This document shows positions 1-8,717 of a stretch of 64,000 nt of DNA, one piece after another. The stretch is from NCBI RefSeq assembly GCF_004336635.1, contig NZ_SJXH01000009.1, forward strand, positions 42,547-106,546, given 5' to 3'. The notes under the pieces are model-generated. The model saw only the letters and a program-made list of their open reading frames with translations, had not been told where the DNA came from and ran no database searches. The first letter of the stretch is position 1. Every line of letters starts with the position of its first letter. The translations under genes were made by a program, and so were the position numbers. The DNA is from Acinetobacter sp. ANC 4862. Its GTDB lineage: Bacteria > Pseudomonadota > Gammaproteobacteria > Pseudomonadales > Moraxellaceae.

Positions 1-498
1 TTATATACACTCTAAAATGTTGAAAAAATGTACATAAATAAGGCGCTTTTTTTAAATATAGCGATGTGTCAAATCCTAACATGTTATCTCGTTACAATTG
101 ATTTTTTTGACACATACCTTCCATAAATTAGCGAAATACATACTTAGAATTTTCAACTAACCTATGGTGCTTTATTTAATAATTGGATTCAATGTAGACC
201 ATAGTCCTAAGCCAGCAAACCCAATACAATAAAAGAGAGCACAATATTTAAACTGGCCCTCTTTATTTACGTTATATCTTAACATTTTAATCTCAACTTT
301 GTAGATTCAAACTTGAGATTGGTGCTTTAATTATCAATTCGAACAACTTAACTACAATTTAATTAAGCTTTCATGTCATTTCGATTTATTTTTAAACAAT
401 TCCAGTCATTTGATTCGATGCACTTACTAATCCCCCCTACCCATTGCATACATTTTTTGCATAAACCCATAAAACATTACAATATTTAAAACATAAAA
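1..498. other. Non-coding A+T-rich region downstream of sdhB
   Basis: No convincing open reading frame on either strand. In related genomes sucA often follows sdhB in the same direction, so this stretch may be the upstream control region of a sucA gene lying beyond the window edge on the minus strand; that is inference. Several short A/T runs are seen but no clear sigma-70 promoter pair. Confidence 0.5.
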
Positions 499-500
499 AA

Positions 501-520
501 AGCACACCCTAAGGTGTGCT
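501..520 (-). terminator. Rho-independent terminator after sdhB
   Basis: Perfect 8-bp stem (AGCACACC/GGTGTGCT) with a 4-base loop. It is flanked by an A run on the left and a T run on the right, so it can act in both directions. It lies 18 bases past the sdhB stop and probably ends the sdhCDAB transcript. Confidence 0.85.
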
Positions 521-538
521 TTTTTTGACTGCGACAGA

Positions 539-1249
539 TTAGCCTGCTTGGTCTAACAACATGTTGCGAATGTGACCAATCGCTTTAGTTGGGTTAAGAC
601 CTTTAGGACAAACCGATACACAGTTCATGATGCCTTTACAACGGAACAAGCTGAATGGGTCGTCAAGACGAGCCAAACGATCTTGAGTTGCTGTATCACG
701 CGAGTCAATAATGAAACGGTATGCATTCAACAATGCTGAAGGACCCAAGAATTTATCCGGGTTCCACCAGAATGATGGACATGCAGTTGAACAACATGCA
801 CAAAGAATACATTCATAAAGACCATTTAAATGCTCACGCTCTTCAGGAGACTGTAAACGCTCCTTCGCTGGCGCAGGCTGATTATTGATCAAGAATGGAT
901 GGATTTTGTTGTACTGGTCGTAGAACTGATTCATGTCAACAACCAAGTCTTTTACTACAGGTAGACCTGGTAAAGGACGAATGGTAATCACTTCCGGTAA
1001 ATCGTTTAGGTTCCAAAGACACGCCAAACCATTTTTACCGTTGATGTTTACACCATCAGAACCACAAATACCTTCACGGCATGAACGACGGAACGTTAAA
1101 GATTCGTCTTGTACTTTCAACGCAAGAAGAGCATCAAGCAACATACGGTGCTTGTCAGTCAACTCAAGTTTAAAAGTTTGCATGTACGGTGCTTTATCCT
1201 TGTCAGGATCGTAGCGGTAGATATTAAATGTACGAGTACCTCTACTCAT
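539..1249 (-). CDS. sdhB: Succinate dehydrogenase iron-sulfur subunit
   Basis: SdhB passes electrons from the flavin in SdhA to the membrane quinone site in the TCA cycle and respiratory complex II. The 236-residue protein shows the 2Fe-2S ligand set CREGICGSDGVN...C near residues 57-77. The C-terminal ligands for the 4Fe-4S and 3Fe-4S clusters are CILCACCSTACP and CKGIMNCVSVCPKG. Length is normal for the family. The ATG is preceded by AGGAG. It is the last gene of sdhCDAB, 14 bases after sdhA, and a terminator follows. The cluster ligands are complete, so it should be functional. Confidence 0.97.
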   Translation of the reverse strand: MSRGTRTFNIYRYDPDKDKAPYMQTFKLELTDKHRMLLDALLALKVQDESLTFRRSCREGICGSDGVNINGKNGLACLWNLNDLPEVITIRPLPGLPVVKDLVVDMNQFYDQYNKIHPFLINNQPAPAKERLQSPEEREHLNGLYECILCACCSTACPSFWWNPDKFLGPSALLNAYRFIIDSRDTATQDRLARLDDPFSLFRCKGIMNCVSVCPKGLNPTKAIGHIRNMLLDQAG

Positions 1250-1263
1250 CTTACTTCTCCTGA

Positions 1264-3162
1264 TTAGAATGTACGTGGTGCTGGTGGAATCGCATCAACC
1301 GATACTGGCTTGTAACGGACTGGTTTGTACTCAAGACGATTGTCTGAAGAGAACCATAAAGTATGCTTCATCCATTCATCATCACGGCGACCGTAAGAGT
1401 AAGTTGGGTGATCTGCTGGTAATTCATAATCAACAACAGTATGTGCACCACGACATTCTTTACGAGCAGCAGCCGAAATCAAGGTTGCTTTAGCCACTTC
1501 ATACAAGTTTTCAACTTCTAGAGCTTCAACACGTGCAGTGTTAAATACTTTAGATTTGTCTTTTAAATGAATGTTGCGAACACGCGGTTCAAGCGCAAGA
1601 ATTTGCTTCACACCTTCATCAAGCAATGCTTGAGTACGAAATACACCCGCATGGTCTTGAACGATGTCACGAATTGCATCAGCAACTTCTTGAGCATTTT
1701 CACCCGAAGTTGATTCATCCAAATGACGAATACGCTTTCTTGTATTTTCAAACACAGTAGTCGGAAGCGGTTGATACTCATCACCGTGATGTTTAGTCAC
1801 GTAATCGATGATGTGTTCACCGGCAGCCTTACCAAATACAACCAAGTCAAGCAGTGAGTTCGTACCTAAACGGTTTGCACCATGTACAGACACACAAGAA
1901 CATTCACCAATTGCATAGAAGCCTTTAACAGGTTTTGTATAGTTACGCTCACCGCCATTGCTTGAGTAAACGTCACCACTCTTGTCATAGCCTGCTGCAA
2001 AGTTAGTATCCGAAACACCTTCAGGAACAACAACTTGTCCATGAATATTGGTTGGAATACCACCCATTTGATAATGGATTGTCGGTACTACAGGAATTGG
2101 TTCTTTGGTGATGTCTACGTTTGCAAACTTCTTACCAATCTCAAATACAGATGGAAGACGTTTCATGATGGTATCAGCACCCAAATGTGTCATATCAAGC
2201 AAGATATAATCACCTTTAGGACCACAACCACGACCTTCTTTAATTTCCTGGTCCATAGAACGTGATACGAAGTCACGTGGTGCCAAGTCTTTCAAAGTCG
2301 GAGCATAACGTTCCATGAACGGTTCGCCGTCTTTATTACGAAGGATTGCACCTTCACCACGACAACCTTCAGTCAACAATACGCCTGCGCCCGCAACACC
2401 CGTTGGGTGGAACTGCCAGAATTCCATATCTTGCAATGGAATACCAGAACGCGCCGCCATACCAAGACCGTCACCAGTATTGATGTACGCATTGGTAGAT
2501 GCACGGTAAACACGACCCGCACCACCCGTTGCAAACAATGTCGCTTTTGCTTGGAATACCGCAATATTACCGGTTTCCTGGTCAATTGCAGTTACACCCA
2601 GCACATCACCTTCTTCGTTACGGATCAGATCAAGCGCGATCCATTCTACGAAAAATTGCGTACCCATTTTCACGTTGCTTTGATAAAGCGTATGAAGAAG
2701 CGCGTGACCTGTACGGTCAGCTGCAGCACATGCACGTGGAACTGGTTTTTCACCATAGTTTGCAGAGTGACCGCCGAATGGACGTTGGTAAATCGTACCG
2801 TCCGCATTACGGTCAAATGGCATACCCATGTGTTCAAGTTCGTAAACAACTTTAGGCGCTTCACGACACATAAATTCGATTGCGTCTTGGTCACCTAACC
2901 AGTCCGAACCTTTTACCGTGTCATAGAAGTGATAGTGCCAGTTATCTTCTTGCATATTACCAAGAGATGCACCAATACCACCTTGCGCCGCAACAGTGTG
3001 TGAACGTGTTGGAAATACTTTAGTCAGAACTGCAACATTCAAACCCGCTTGAGCAAGTTGATATGAAGCACGCATACCTGAACCACCACCACCAACGATG
3101 ACTGCATCAAAAGTGAGGTGTTGAATGTTTGTATAATCTTCTTTAGGGGTTATCGCGCCCAT
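1264..3162 (-). CDS. sdhA: Succinate dehydrogenase flavoprotein subunit
   Basis: SdhA oxidises succinate to fumarate using covalently bound FAD. The N-terminal Rossmann motif VIVGGGGSGMRAS (about residues 21-33) and the FAD-histidine segment SHTVAAQGGIGA (about 54-65) are present. Further on are the catalytic segment HPTGVAGAGVLLTEGCRGEG and the conserved HGANRLGTNSLLDLVVFG. At 632 residues it is slightly longer than the roughly 590 of the enterobacterial protein, but domain order is normal. An AGGA ribosome site precedes the ATG. It sits between sdhD (12 bases upstream) and sdhB (14 bases downstream), consistent with one transcript. Confidence 0.97.
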   Translation of the reverse strand: MGAITPKEDYTNIQHLTFDAVIVGGGGSGMRASYQLAQAGLNVAVLTKVFPTRSHTVAAQGGIGASLGNMQEDNWHYHFYDTVKGSDWLGDQDAIEFMCREAPKVVYELEHMGMPFDRNADGTIYQRPFGGHSANYGEKPVPRACAAADRTGHALLHTLYQSNVKMGTQFFVEWIALDLIRNEEGDVLGVTAIDQETGNIAVFQAKATLFATGGAGRVYRASTNAYINTGDGLGMAARSGIPLQDMEFWQFHPTGVAGAGVLLTEGCRGEGAILRNKDGEPFMERYAPTLKDLAPRDFVSRSMDQEIKEGRGCGPKGDYILLDMTHLGADTIMKRLPSVFEIGKKFANVDITKEPIPVVPTIHYQMGGIPTNIHGQVVVPEGVSDTNFAAGYDKSGDVYSSNGGERNYTKPVKGFYAIGECSCVSVHGANRLGTNSLLDLVVFGKAAGEHIIDYVTKHHGDEYQPLPTTVFENTRKRIRHLDESTSGENAQEVADAIRDIVQDHAGVFRTQALLDEGVKQILALEPRVRNIHLKDKSKVFNTARVEALEVENLYEVAKATLISAAARKECRGAHTVVDYELPADHPTYSYGRRDDEWMKHTLWFSSDNRLEYKPVRYKPVSVDAIPPAPRTF

Positions 3163-3174
3163 GATATTTTCCTA

Positions 3175-3540
3175 TCAATTCGCCCAAAAAATCTGGATCG
3201 CCCAGATTGCATATGCAAATACAGCAATAATTACTGCTGATGTCAGCACTAGGCGTAAACCTGAAGCTGAAGGACCCATTTGACGAGTAGTCACATAGTC
3301 AGTGAATACCTGCCACATGCCGATCCAAGCGTGTGCGACAAGAGATAAGACTGCCAACAAAGATAAAATCTTCATTGGTAATGTCATCATAAAGCCAAAC
3401 CATTGTTCGTAGTTAAATCCGCCATTGAGAAGGATCCAACCAAATACCACAACAGTATAAACAGCTAATACAACAGCACTGACACGTTGGATAAACCAAT
3501 CGCGAGAACCTGAACCCGTAAAACCTGTAGCACTTTTCAT
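3175..3540 (-). CDS. sdhD: Succinate dehydrogenase membrane anchor subunit D
   Basis: Small cytochrome b556 anchor with three predicted membrane spans. It shares the heme and forms the ubiquinone site with SdhC. The segment AHAWIGMWQVFTDYV matches the heme-histidine and quinone-site Asp-Tyr region of SdhD. I place the start at the ATG at 3540, giving 121 residues and a TAATG stop/start overlap with sdhC. This suggests translational coupling. A start five codons upstream (3555) is possible but would overlap sdhC by 16 bases without a better ribosome site. Confidence 0.92.
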   Translation of the reverse strand: MKSATGFTGSGSRDWFIQRVSAVVLAVYTVVVFGWILLNGGFNYEQWFGFMMTLPMKILSLLAVLSLVAHAWIGMWQVFTDYVTTRQMGPSASGLRLVLTSAVIIAVFAYAIWAIQIFWAN

Positions 3541-3938
3541 TAGAGAACAATCCATACAAATGCTGCAACAATACCGATTGCAGACAAGATCAATGAAATA
3601 GTAGCTGCTATACGACCACTTTGCAGTTCTTCGGCAACGCCGATATCTGCAAGTAAATGCTTAACACCCGCAATAAAGTGGAATATTAAACCGGCTACAA
3701 ATACCCATACGATGAAACGCACAATGAAGCTACCGAAGATTGCTTGAACTTGAGCAAAACCTTCAGCCGAAGACAATGATTTGTCTAAAAGCCACAAAAG
3801 TACCGGTACGAGTAAAAATACGATGACACCAGAAAGACGGTGTAGAATTGATGCAATAGCCACAGGGGATTTTAAGTTTACTTCTAAAACTTGACCCATG
3901 GACAAATTGACAGGTCTGTTGCTTTTCACAGCGGGCAT
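3540..3938 (-). CDS. sdhC: Succinate dehydrogenase cytochrome b556 subunit
   Basis: Membrane anchor with three spans. The N-terminal RPVNL and SILHRLSGV motifs are family hallmarks; the Ser and Arg of the latter line the quinone pocket. GVKHLLADIG carries the heme-ligating histidine. The 132-residue length is typical. It is the first gene of the operon. The ribosome site is weak (AGG four bases before ATG), and a hairpin at 3950-3967 lies just upstream, so initiation may be controlled by leader structure. Confidence 0.95.
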   Translation of the reverse strand: MPAVKSNRPVNLSMGQVLEVNLKSPVAIASILHRLSGVIVFLLVPVLLWLLDKSLSSAEGFAQVQAIFGSFIVRFIVWVFVAGLIFHFIAGVKHLLADIGVAEELQSGRIAATISLILSAIGIVAAFVWIVL

Positions 3939-3949
3939 CCTGTAAGTAA

Positions 3950-3967
3950 AAACTCCATCCGGAGTTT
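3950..3967 (-). promoter_or_regulatory. Leader hairpin just before sdhC
   Basis: Perfect 7-bp stem AAACTCC/GGAGTTT with a four-base loop, about 12 bases upstream of the sdhC ATG and inside the predicted mRNA leader. It would sit at the 5' edge of the ribosome-binding region, so it could tune sdhC translation. No function is proven from sequence. Confidence 0.45.
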
Positions 3968-3999
3968 GTTGGAATTAATTCGAAGGAAAGCTAGCATTG

Positions 4000-4030
4000 T
4001 TAGGTATTTGCAGTATCCAGCAATACCTAA
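4000..4030 (-). promoter_or_regulatory. Second leader hairpin of the sdh mRNA
   Basis: Inverted repeat TTAGGTATT...AATACCTAA, extended by GC pairs and one bulged base, around an 8-base loop. It begins about 10 bases after the predicted transcription start. No U run follows, so it is not a normal terminator. It may protect the 5' end or be a protein/sRNA site. Confidence 0.45.
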
Positions 4031-4047
4031 ACTTAAAACGACAGGGA

Positions 4048-4076
4048 ATTATAAAACGTGAACTATTAAAATACAA
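4048..4076 (-). promoter_or_regulatory. Sigma-70 promoter for sdhCDAB
   Basis: On the minus strand TTGTAT and a perfect TATAAT are separated by exactly 17 bases. The predicted start near 4041 gives a leader of about 100 bases before sdhC. Confidence 0.7.
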
Positions 4077-4208
4077 ACAATCACATTTACCTTTTCCACA
4101 AAAAACCACTAAATAAGAATCATTAACATGAATTACCCTATTAAAGTAGACAAAATACATCTAAGAAAACATAGCTATATGCTTGGTTTTTATTAATTAA
4201 AATACTAT

Positions 4209-4236
4209 TTGATTGATCGTTTTTTGCTTTTATAAT
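4209..4236 (+). promoter_or_regulatory. Possible distal plus-strand promoter
   Basis: TTGATT and a perfect TATAAT with a 16-base spacer, pointing toward gltA from about 720 bases away. In such A+T-rich DNA a chance match is possible. If real it would make a very long gltA leader or an independent small RNA. Confidence 0.3.
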
Positions 4237-4839
4237 TAAATCAATATATTTAGACTAAAGATGAACAAATCATCCTAATGGCTTGTTATCCTTTTATATA
4301 ATGTTAAATGAGGAAGACGGCCTGTATATTTTTAAAATAAATATAGGGTATTTATGTAAAAGCACATATGAGCAACATCATGAAACGAAATAACCACTTA
4401 GTCTGTGCATAACTCCATATTTCATTCTTATTGTGTTCAACTTTTAAACAAAAAAGTGACTTATTCTTACACAATTGATGAATTAATAGGCATTTAAACC
4501 CCATTAAACAAGTTATTTTTTATACAAACGCACACTTTTTTTCGAATGATTAATCGCTTTTTATTATGAATAAGAAAGCAACACTTACCTTAAAGCAATA
4601 TCGGTAAGTTATGGTAATTAGAATAGTTTAGTTATATAAGAAATTTTAAAAACCCAAAACACCTAGAGTTTTTAACAATTAAAAATTGCTTACAATTCCA
4701 ACAGCATGCATATTTTTTTCTGCAACTTATCTTTATATGACTTATTATACTGCGTCGATACTGATATTTTCCGTGTGCTTACCGGATTGTTTTTTGACCA
4801 ACTCCCTGTGGGAGCGTCTCTTTTTATCCATAAGTATAA

Positions 4840-4867
4840 TTGACAAAATTTCAGTACTCACTAATCT
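4840..4867 (+). promoter_or_regulatory. Candidate gltA promoter
   Basis: Perfect -35 TTGACA and a -10 TAATCT with a 16-base spacer. The predicted start lies about 85 bases before the gltA ATG. It is the best promoter match close to gltA. A second -10-like TATAAT overlaps its -35 at 4835-4840. Confidence 0.55.
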
Positions 4868-4958
4868 TATAGCAAATTTTTGATCCATCTGATTCGCGCA
4901 TTAAAAGATTAGTACTACGAGTCAGATAAAACATTCACCAGGACAGGAGATCTATTGA

Positions 4959-6236
4959 ATGTCTGAAGCAACTGGCAAAAAAGCCGTTTTACAGCTTGAT
5001 GGCAAAGAAATTGAATTACCAATTTACAGCGGCACATTGGGCCCAGATGTAATCGACGTTAAAGATGTGTTGGCCGCAGGTCACTTCACTTTTGATCCTG
5101 GTTTTATGGCTACTGCTGCATGCGAGTCTAAAATCACTTTCATCGATGGTGGTAAAGGTGTTCTTTTACATCGTGGTTACCCGATCGACCAGTTAGCAAC
5201 TAAAGCAGACTACTTAGAAACTTGCTACTTATTGTTAAACGGCGAACTCCCAACAGCTGAACAAAAAGTAGAATTTGACGCTAAAGTTCGTAACCACACT
5301 ATGGTTCACGATCAAGTTAGCCGTTTCTTCAATGGTTTCCGTCGTGATGCACATCCTATGGCGATCATGGTTGGTGTAGTGGGTGCGCTTTCTGCGTTCT
5401 ATCACAACAACCTAGACATCGAAAATGTTGACCACCGTGAAATCACTGCAATCCGCTTGATTGCTAAAGTTCCGACTTTGGCAGCTTGGAGCTACAAGTA
5501 CACTATCGGTCAACCGTTCGTTTACCCACGTAACGACTTGAACTACGCTGAAAACTTCCTTCACATGATGTTCGCAACTCCTGCGGATCGTGATTACAAA
5601 GTTGACCCAATTCTTGCTAAAGCAATGGATCGTATCTTTACGCTTCATGCTGACCATGAACAAAATGCGTCTACTTCTACAGTACGTTTAGCTGGTTCTA
5701 CTGGTGCTAACCCTTACGCATGTATCGCTGCGGGTATTTCTGCACTTTGGGGTCCTGCTCACGGTGGTGCGAACGAAGCTGTTCTTAAGATGCTTGATGA
5801 AATCGGCTCTGTAGAAAACGTTGCTGACTTCATGGAAAAAGTGAAAACTAAAGAAGTTAAACTTATGGGCTTCGGTCACCGAGTTTACAAAAACTTCGAT
5901 CCACGCGCGAAAGTAATGAAAGAAACGTGTGATGAAGTTCTTGCTGCATTAGGCATCAACGATCCACAACTTGCTTTAGCGATGGAACTTGAACGTATTG
6001 CGTTGTCTGACGAATACTTCATCAAACGTAACCTATACCCTAACGTAGACTTCTACTCAGGTATCATCCTTAAAGCGATTGGTATCCCGACTGAAATGTT
6101 TACTGTAATCTTCGCTCTTGCACGTACAGTTGGCTGGATCAGCCACTGGTTAGAAATGCACAGTGGTCCTTACAAAATTGGTCGTCCACGTCAACTTTAC
6201 ACTGGTGAAGTTCAACGTGACATCCAAGGTCGTTAA
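4959..6236 (+). CDS. gltA: Citrate synthase
   Basis: Condenses oxaloacetate and acetyl-CoA to citrate, the entry step of the TCA cycle. The 425-residue length fits the hexameric Gram-negative type. Active-site regions are visible: [16 protein letters not shown], the histidine in [15 protein letters not shown] (about residue 268), and [17 protein letters not shown]. The last carries the second catalytic histidine and substrate-binding arginine. The ATG follows AGGAG by 9 bases. It diverges from sdhCDAB and is closed by a strong terminator, so it is probably monocistronic. Confidence 0.98.
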   Translation: MSEATGKKAVLQLDGKEIELPIYSGTLGPDVIDVKDVLAAGHFTFDPGFMATAACESKITFIDGGKGVLLHRGYPIDQLATKADYLETCYLLLNGELPTAEQKVEFDAKVRNHTMVHDQVSRFFNGFRRDAHPMAIMVGVVGALSAFYHNNLDIENVDHREITAIRLIAKVPTLAAWSYKYTIGQPFVYPRNDLNYAENFLHMMFATPADRDYKVDPILAKAMDRIFTLHADHEQNASTSTVRLAGSTGANPYACIAAGISALWGPAHGGANEAVLKMLDEIGSVENVADFMEKVKTKEVKLMGFGHRVYKNFDPRAKVMKETCDEVLAALGINDPQLALAMELERIALSDEYFIKRNLYPNVDFYSGIILKAIGIPTEMFTVIFALARTVGWISHWLEMHSGPYKIGRPRQLYTGEVQRDIQGR

Positions 6237-6262
6237 TTCGAAAGAATTCTACGATTTAAAAA

Positions 6263-6280
6263 ACCGCCCTTCCGGGCGGT
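6263..6280 (+). terminator. gltA terminator
   Basis: Stem ACCGCCC/GGGCGGT with loop TTCC followed by seven T residues, 27 bases past the gltA stop. A classic intrinsic terminator. Confidence 0.93.
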
Positions 6281-6358
6281 TTTTTTATGACTCAAAAAAT
6301 ACATTAATTTTTCTTAACACCCAATAAACCACTTTGTTATTTTAAGCTCAGCACAAGC

Positions 6359-6844
6359 TCACGCTTTTTGAGACAGAAACGGAATACAGTCCTCATAGGT
6401 CTGACACTCTTGACCGCGTGATTTTTTAATAAAATAATCCTGCACCATCTGCGCCTGCTGTTCAATGCCGTACTGCAAAAACAACTTACCCTGCTCCAAG
6501 ACATAACCATATTTACGGTCAAATATTGCCTTACGTACCACAGCCAAACCTTGCTGAATTTGCCAAACGTGAGTCAGTTCATGAATTAACCATGACTGTT
6601 TCGCTAACGACAGTTTCGAGAAGTCTTCGCACCAGTTTTTCGGATTGAAATAAATATGTCCATTTGGACTAATCGCATAATTCTTAAAAACAGCCCGATG
6701 CGCCACAATTCTAATCGCATCCAGCTGCAAATGCGTACCAAAAACAGACTGCGCAAGCTGCCTTTCACCGGGGGTTAATTTGCGATTTTTAACCTCAAAC
6801 CACTGATTCAAAGTATGCAATATAGGTTTCATAAATAATGTCAT
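6359..6844 (-). CDS. Small HExxH putative zinc metallopeptidase-like protein
   Basis: Unnamed protein of about 161 residues. LIHELTHVWQIQQG contains a HExxH zinc motif (HELTH at about 88-92), followed by a helix-rich C-terminus. The pattern is seen in short DUF4157/Vgr-associated-type proteins, but I see no second-zinc ligand that would prove catalysis and no signal peptide. The start is uncertain: ATG at 6844 or 6832 are the candidates, neither with a strong ribosome site, and a TTG at 6856 is also in frame. It converges with gltA and diverges from nadE. Function unknown. Confidence 0.75.
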   Translation of the reverse strand: MTLFMKPILHTLNQWFEVKNRKLTPGERQLAQSVFGTHLQLDAIRIVAHRAVFKNYAISPNGHIYFNPKNWCEDFSKLSLAKQSWLIHELTHVWQIQQGLAVVRKAIFDRKYGYVLEQGKLFLQYGIEQQAQMVQDYFIKKSRGQECQTYEDCIPFLSQKA

Positions 6845-6951
6845 CTGACCGGGCAATAATCATGCATTTTAGCGTTCTTATTCTCCCATTAACCGCTGTA
6901 GTTTTTTTGTCTAAATTCGGATTTTTTTTTGTTTTTTTCTCAATAAATGCC

Positions 6952-6977
6952 GCAATTCGTATATAGTATCGAATTGC
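6952..6977 (+). promoter_or_regulatory. Inverted repeat overlapping a -10-like box upstream of nadE
   Basis: Eight-base arms GCAATTCG and CGAATTGC separated by TATATAGTAT, which itself looks like a -10 element. The symmetry and position, 115 bases before the nadE ATG, suggest an operator for a dimeric repressor. No regulator is known from the sequence. Confidence 0.4.
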
Positions 6978-7091
6978 TAATTATTGATTAAACATCTATT
7001 TGTTTGTCGTCGCGTACACAGCGTTGAACCAATAGCCATAATAAATCACAAGTCTGTGTATATATCCCTATAGGTATAGGATTAAGTTGGA

Positions 7092-8717
7092 ATGAAAAGT
7101 TTTAAAATTGCCCTTGCACAATTCTCTCCGCATATTGGCAATATCGAAGCAAATGCTCAAAAAATGCTTGAACAGGTAAATGAAGCCAAAAAACAAAAAG
7201 CTGATTTAATTATCTTCCCAGAGCTTTCAACCCTTGGCTATCCTGCGGAAGATTTATTACTCCGCCCTAGCCTTGCTAAACGTACTCAAAAAGCATTTGA
7301 GCAACTTAGCCAAGTGAAAGACATAGTCATGGTCTTTGGTTTTGTCAATCAAACAGAAGATGGTCACCGCTATAATGCGGCAGCGGTCATGAAAGATGGT
7401 CAAGTGCTGGGTATTTACAACAAGCAGAACCTACCAAACTATAGTGTATTTGATGAAAAACGCTATTTCAGTGAAGGACATCAACACCTTGTTTTTGAAT
7501 ACCTAGGTCATAAATTTGGCGTTTTGATTTGTGAAGATATCTGGTCACTGAGTACCGTACATCAATTATCACAACTGAATGTTGAAACCGCTTTAGTCTT
7601 AAATGCTTCACCTTATGAAGTGGGTAAACCGCAACATCGTCTTACCACCATGAGCGAGCTTGCTAAACAGTTGAACATTAATTTGGTTTATACCAACCAA
7701 GTCGGTGGTCAAGACGACCTTATTTTTGATGGCACCAGTTTTGTGATCAATAAAGATGGCGGCATTGCTTTACAGGCACCAAGCTTTAAAGAAGATCTTT
7801 ATTACGCTGAATATGCAGCTGAACAACAAGCTTATAAAGTTGGAGCCGTGACTCCTGTTTTAGATACCATGGCTGAAATTTATCAAGGTCTGGTTTTAGC
7901 GACTCGTGATTATATTCAACGCTCTGGCTTCCCTGGTGTGATTCTCGGTTTATCTGGCGGGATCGACTCTGCATTAACACTTGCAATTGCAGTTGATGCG
8001 ATTGGTGCAGACAAAGTCCAAGCCGTGATGATGCCATATACTTACACAGCTCAAATCAGTGTTGAAGATGCTGCTGCACAAGCGAAGAATATGGGTGTGA
8101 CTTTCGGTATTGCCGAAATCAATCCAATTGTTCACAGCTTTATGCAAACCCTATATCCATTCTTCGGCAACAGCCCTGCGGATGCGACTGAAGAGAACTT
8201 ACAGGCACGTTCACGTGGCACACTGTTGATGGCATTATCGAATAAATTCGGTAATCTGGTATTGGCTACCGGCAACAAATCAGAACTTTCTGTAGGTTAC
8301 TGCACGCTGTATGGCGATATGGCTGGTGGTTATGCCGTTCTCAAAGACGTTTATAAAACGATTGTGTTTGAACTGGCTAAATATCGTAACAGCATTTCAG
8401 AAACCCCAGTAATCCCTGAACGTGTGATTACTCGTCCACCTTCTGCCGAACTTCGTCCTGACCAAAAAGACCAAGATTCTTTACCTGCTTATGACGTACT
8501 TGATGCGATTCTTTATGCCTATATTGAAGAAGATATGAGCCAAGATGACATCATTGCTAAAGGCTTTAACAAAGAAGTGGTTGAAAAAGTCATTCGACTG
8601 GTCGACCGTAACGAATACAAACGTCGTCAAGCTGCGATTGGCCCGCGTATTAGCTCACGCTCATTTAGCCGTGAACGTCGCTATCCAATCATGAATGGAT
8701 GGGCACCGGGTGCCTAA
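7092..8717 (+). CDS. nadE: Glutamine-dependent NAD+ synthase
   Basis: Final step of NAD synthesis: amidation of deamido-NAD using ammonia from glutamine. The N-terminal half is a nitrilase-type glutaminase with the Glu-Lys-Cys set visible in FPELSTLGYP, NKQNLPNY and VLICEDIW. The C-terminal half is the synthetase with the ATP-binding P-loop LGLSGGIDSALT (about residue 284-295) and the adenylate region ATGNKSELSVGYCTLYGDM. At 541 residues it is the two-domain form. ATG at 7092. The next gene starts 23 bases before its stop. Confidence 0.96.
   Translation: MKSFKIALAQFSPHIGNIEANAQKMLEQVNEAKKQKADLIIFPELSTLGYPAEDLLLRPSLAKRTQKAFEQLSQVKDIVMVFGFVNQTEDGHRYNAAAVMKDGQVLGIYNKQNLPNYSVFDEKRYFSEGHQHLVFEYLGHKFGVLICEDIWSLSTVHQLSQLNVETALVLNASPYEVGKPQHRLTTMSELAKQLNINLVYTNQVGGQDDLIFDGTSFVINKDGGIALQAPSFKEDLYYAEYAAEQQAYKVGAVTPVLDTMAEIYQGLVLATRDYIQRSGFPGVILGLSGGIDSALTLAIAVDAIGADKVQAVMMPYTYTAQISVEDAAAQAKNMGVTFGIAEINPIVHSFMQTLYPFFGNSPADATEENLQARSRGTLLMALSNKFGNLVLATGNKSELSVGYCTLYGDMAGGYAVLKDVYKTIVFELAKYRNSISETPVIPERVITRPPSAELRPDQKDQDSLPAYDVLDAILYAYIEEDMSQDDIIAKGFNKEVVEKVIRLVDRNEYKRRQAAIGPRISSRSFSRERRYPIMNGWAPGA

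Larger units (their letters stand above)
3939..4958. other. 1-kb divergent control region between sdhC and gltA
   Basis: Strongly A+T-rich and without a believable gene. The few short open frames begin at TTG or lack ribosome sites and resemble nothing. It holds a good minus-strand promoter for sdhC with two leader hairpins, candidate plus-strand promoters for gltA, and a small GC hairpin at 4802-4814. The middle (about 4240-4680) shows only A/T runs. Its length and position suggest binding sites for regulators of central carbon metabolism, but no operator was recognised. Confidence 0.6.

Noticed and set aside
3975..4160. 61-residue minus-strand open frame upstream of sdhC
   Set aside because: Covers the sdh promoter and leader hairpins and has no coding features.
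4686..4883. 65-residue hydrophobic open frame upstream of gltA
   Set aside because: Starts at TTG without a ribosome site in A+T-rich DNA and overlaps the candidate gltA promoter.
3939..4958. Replication origin in the A+T-rich gap
   Set aside because: No cluster of DnaA boxes and no dnaA/dnaN nearby.
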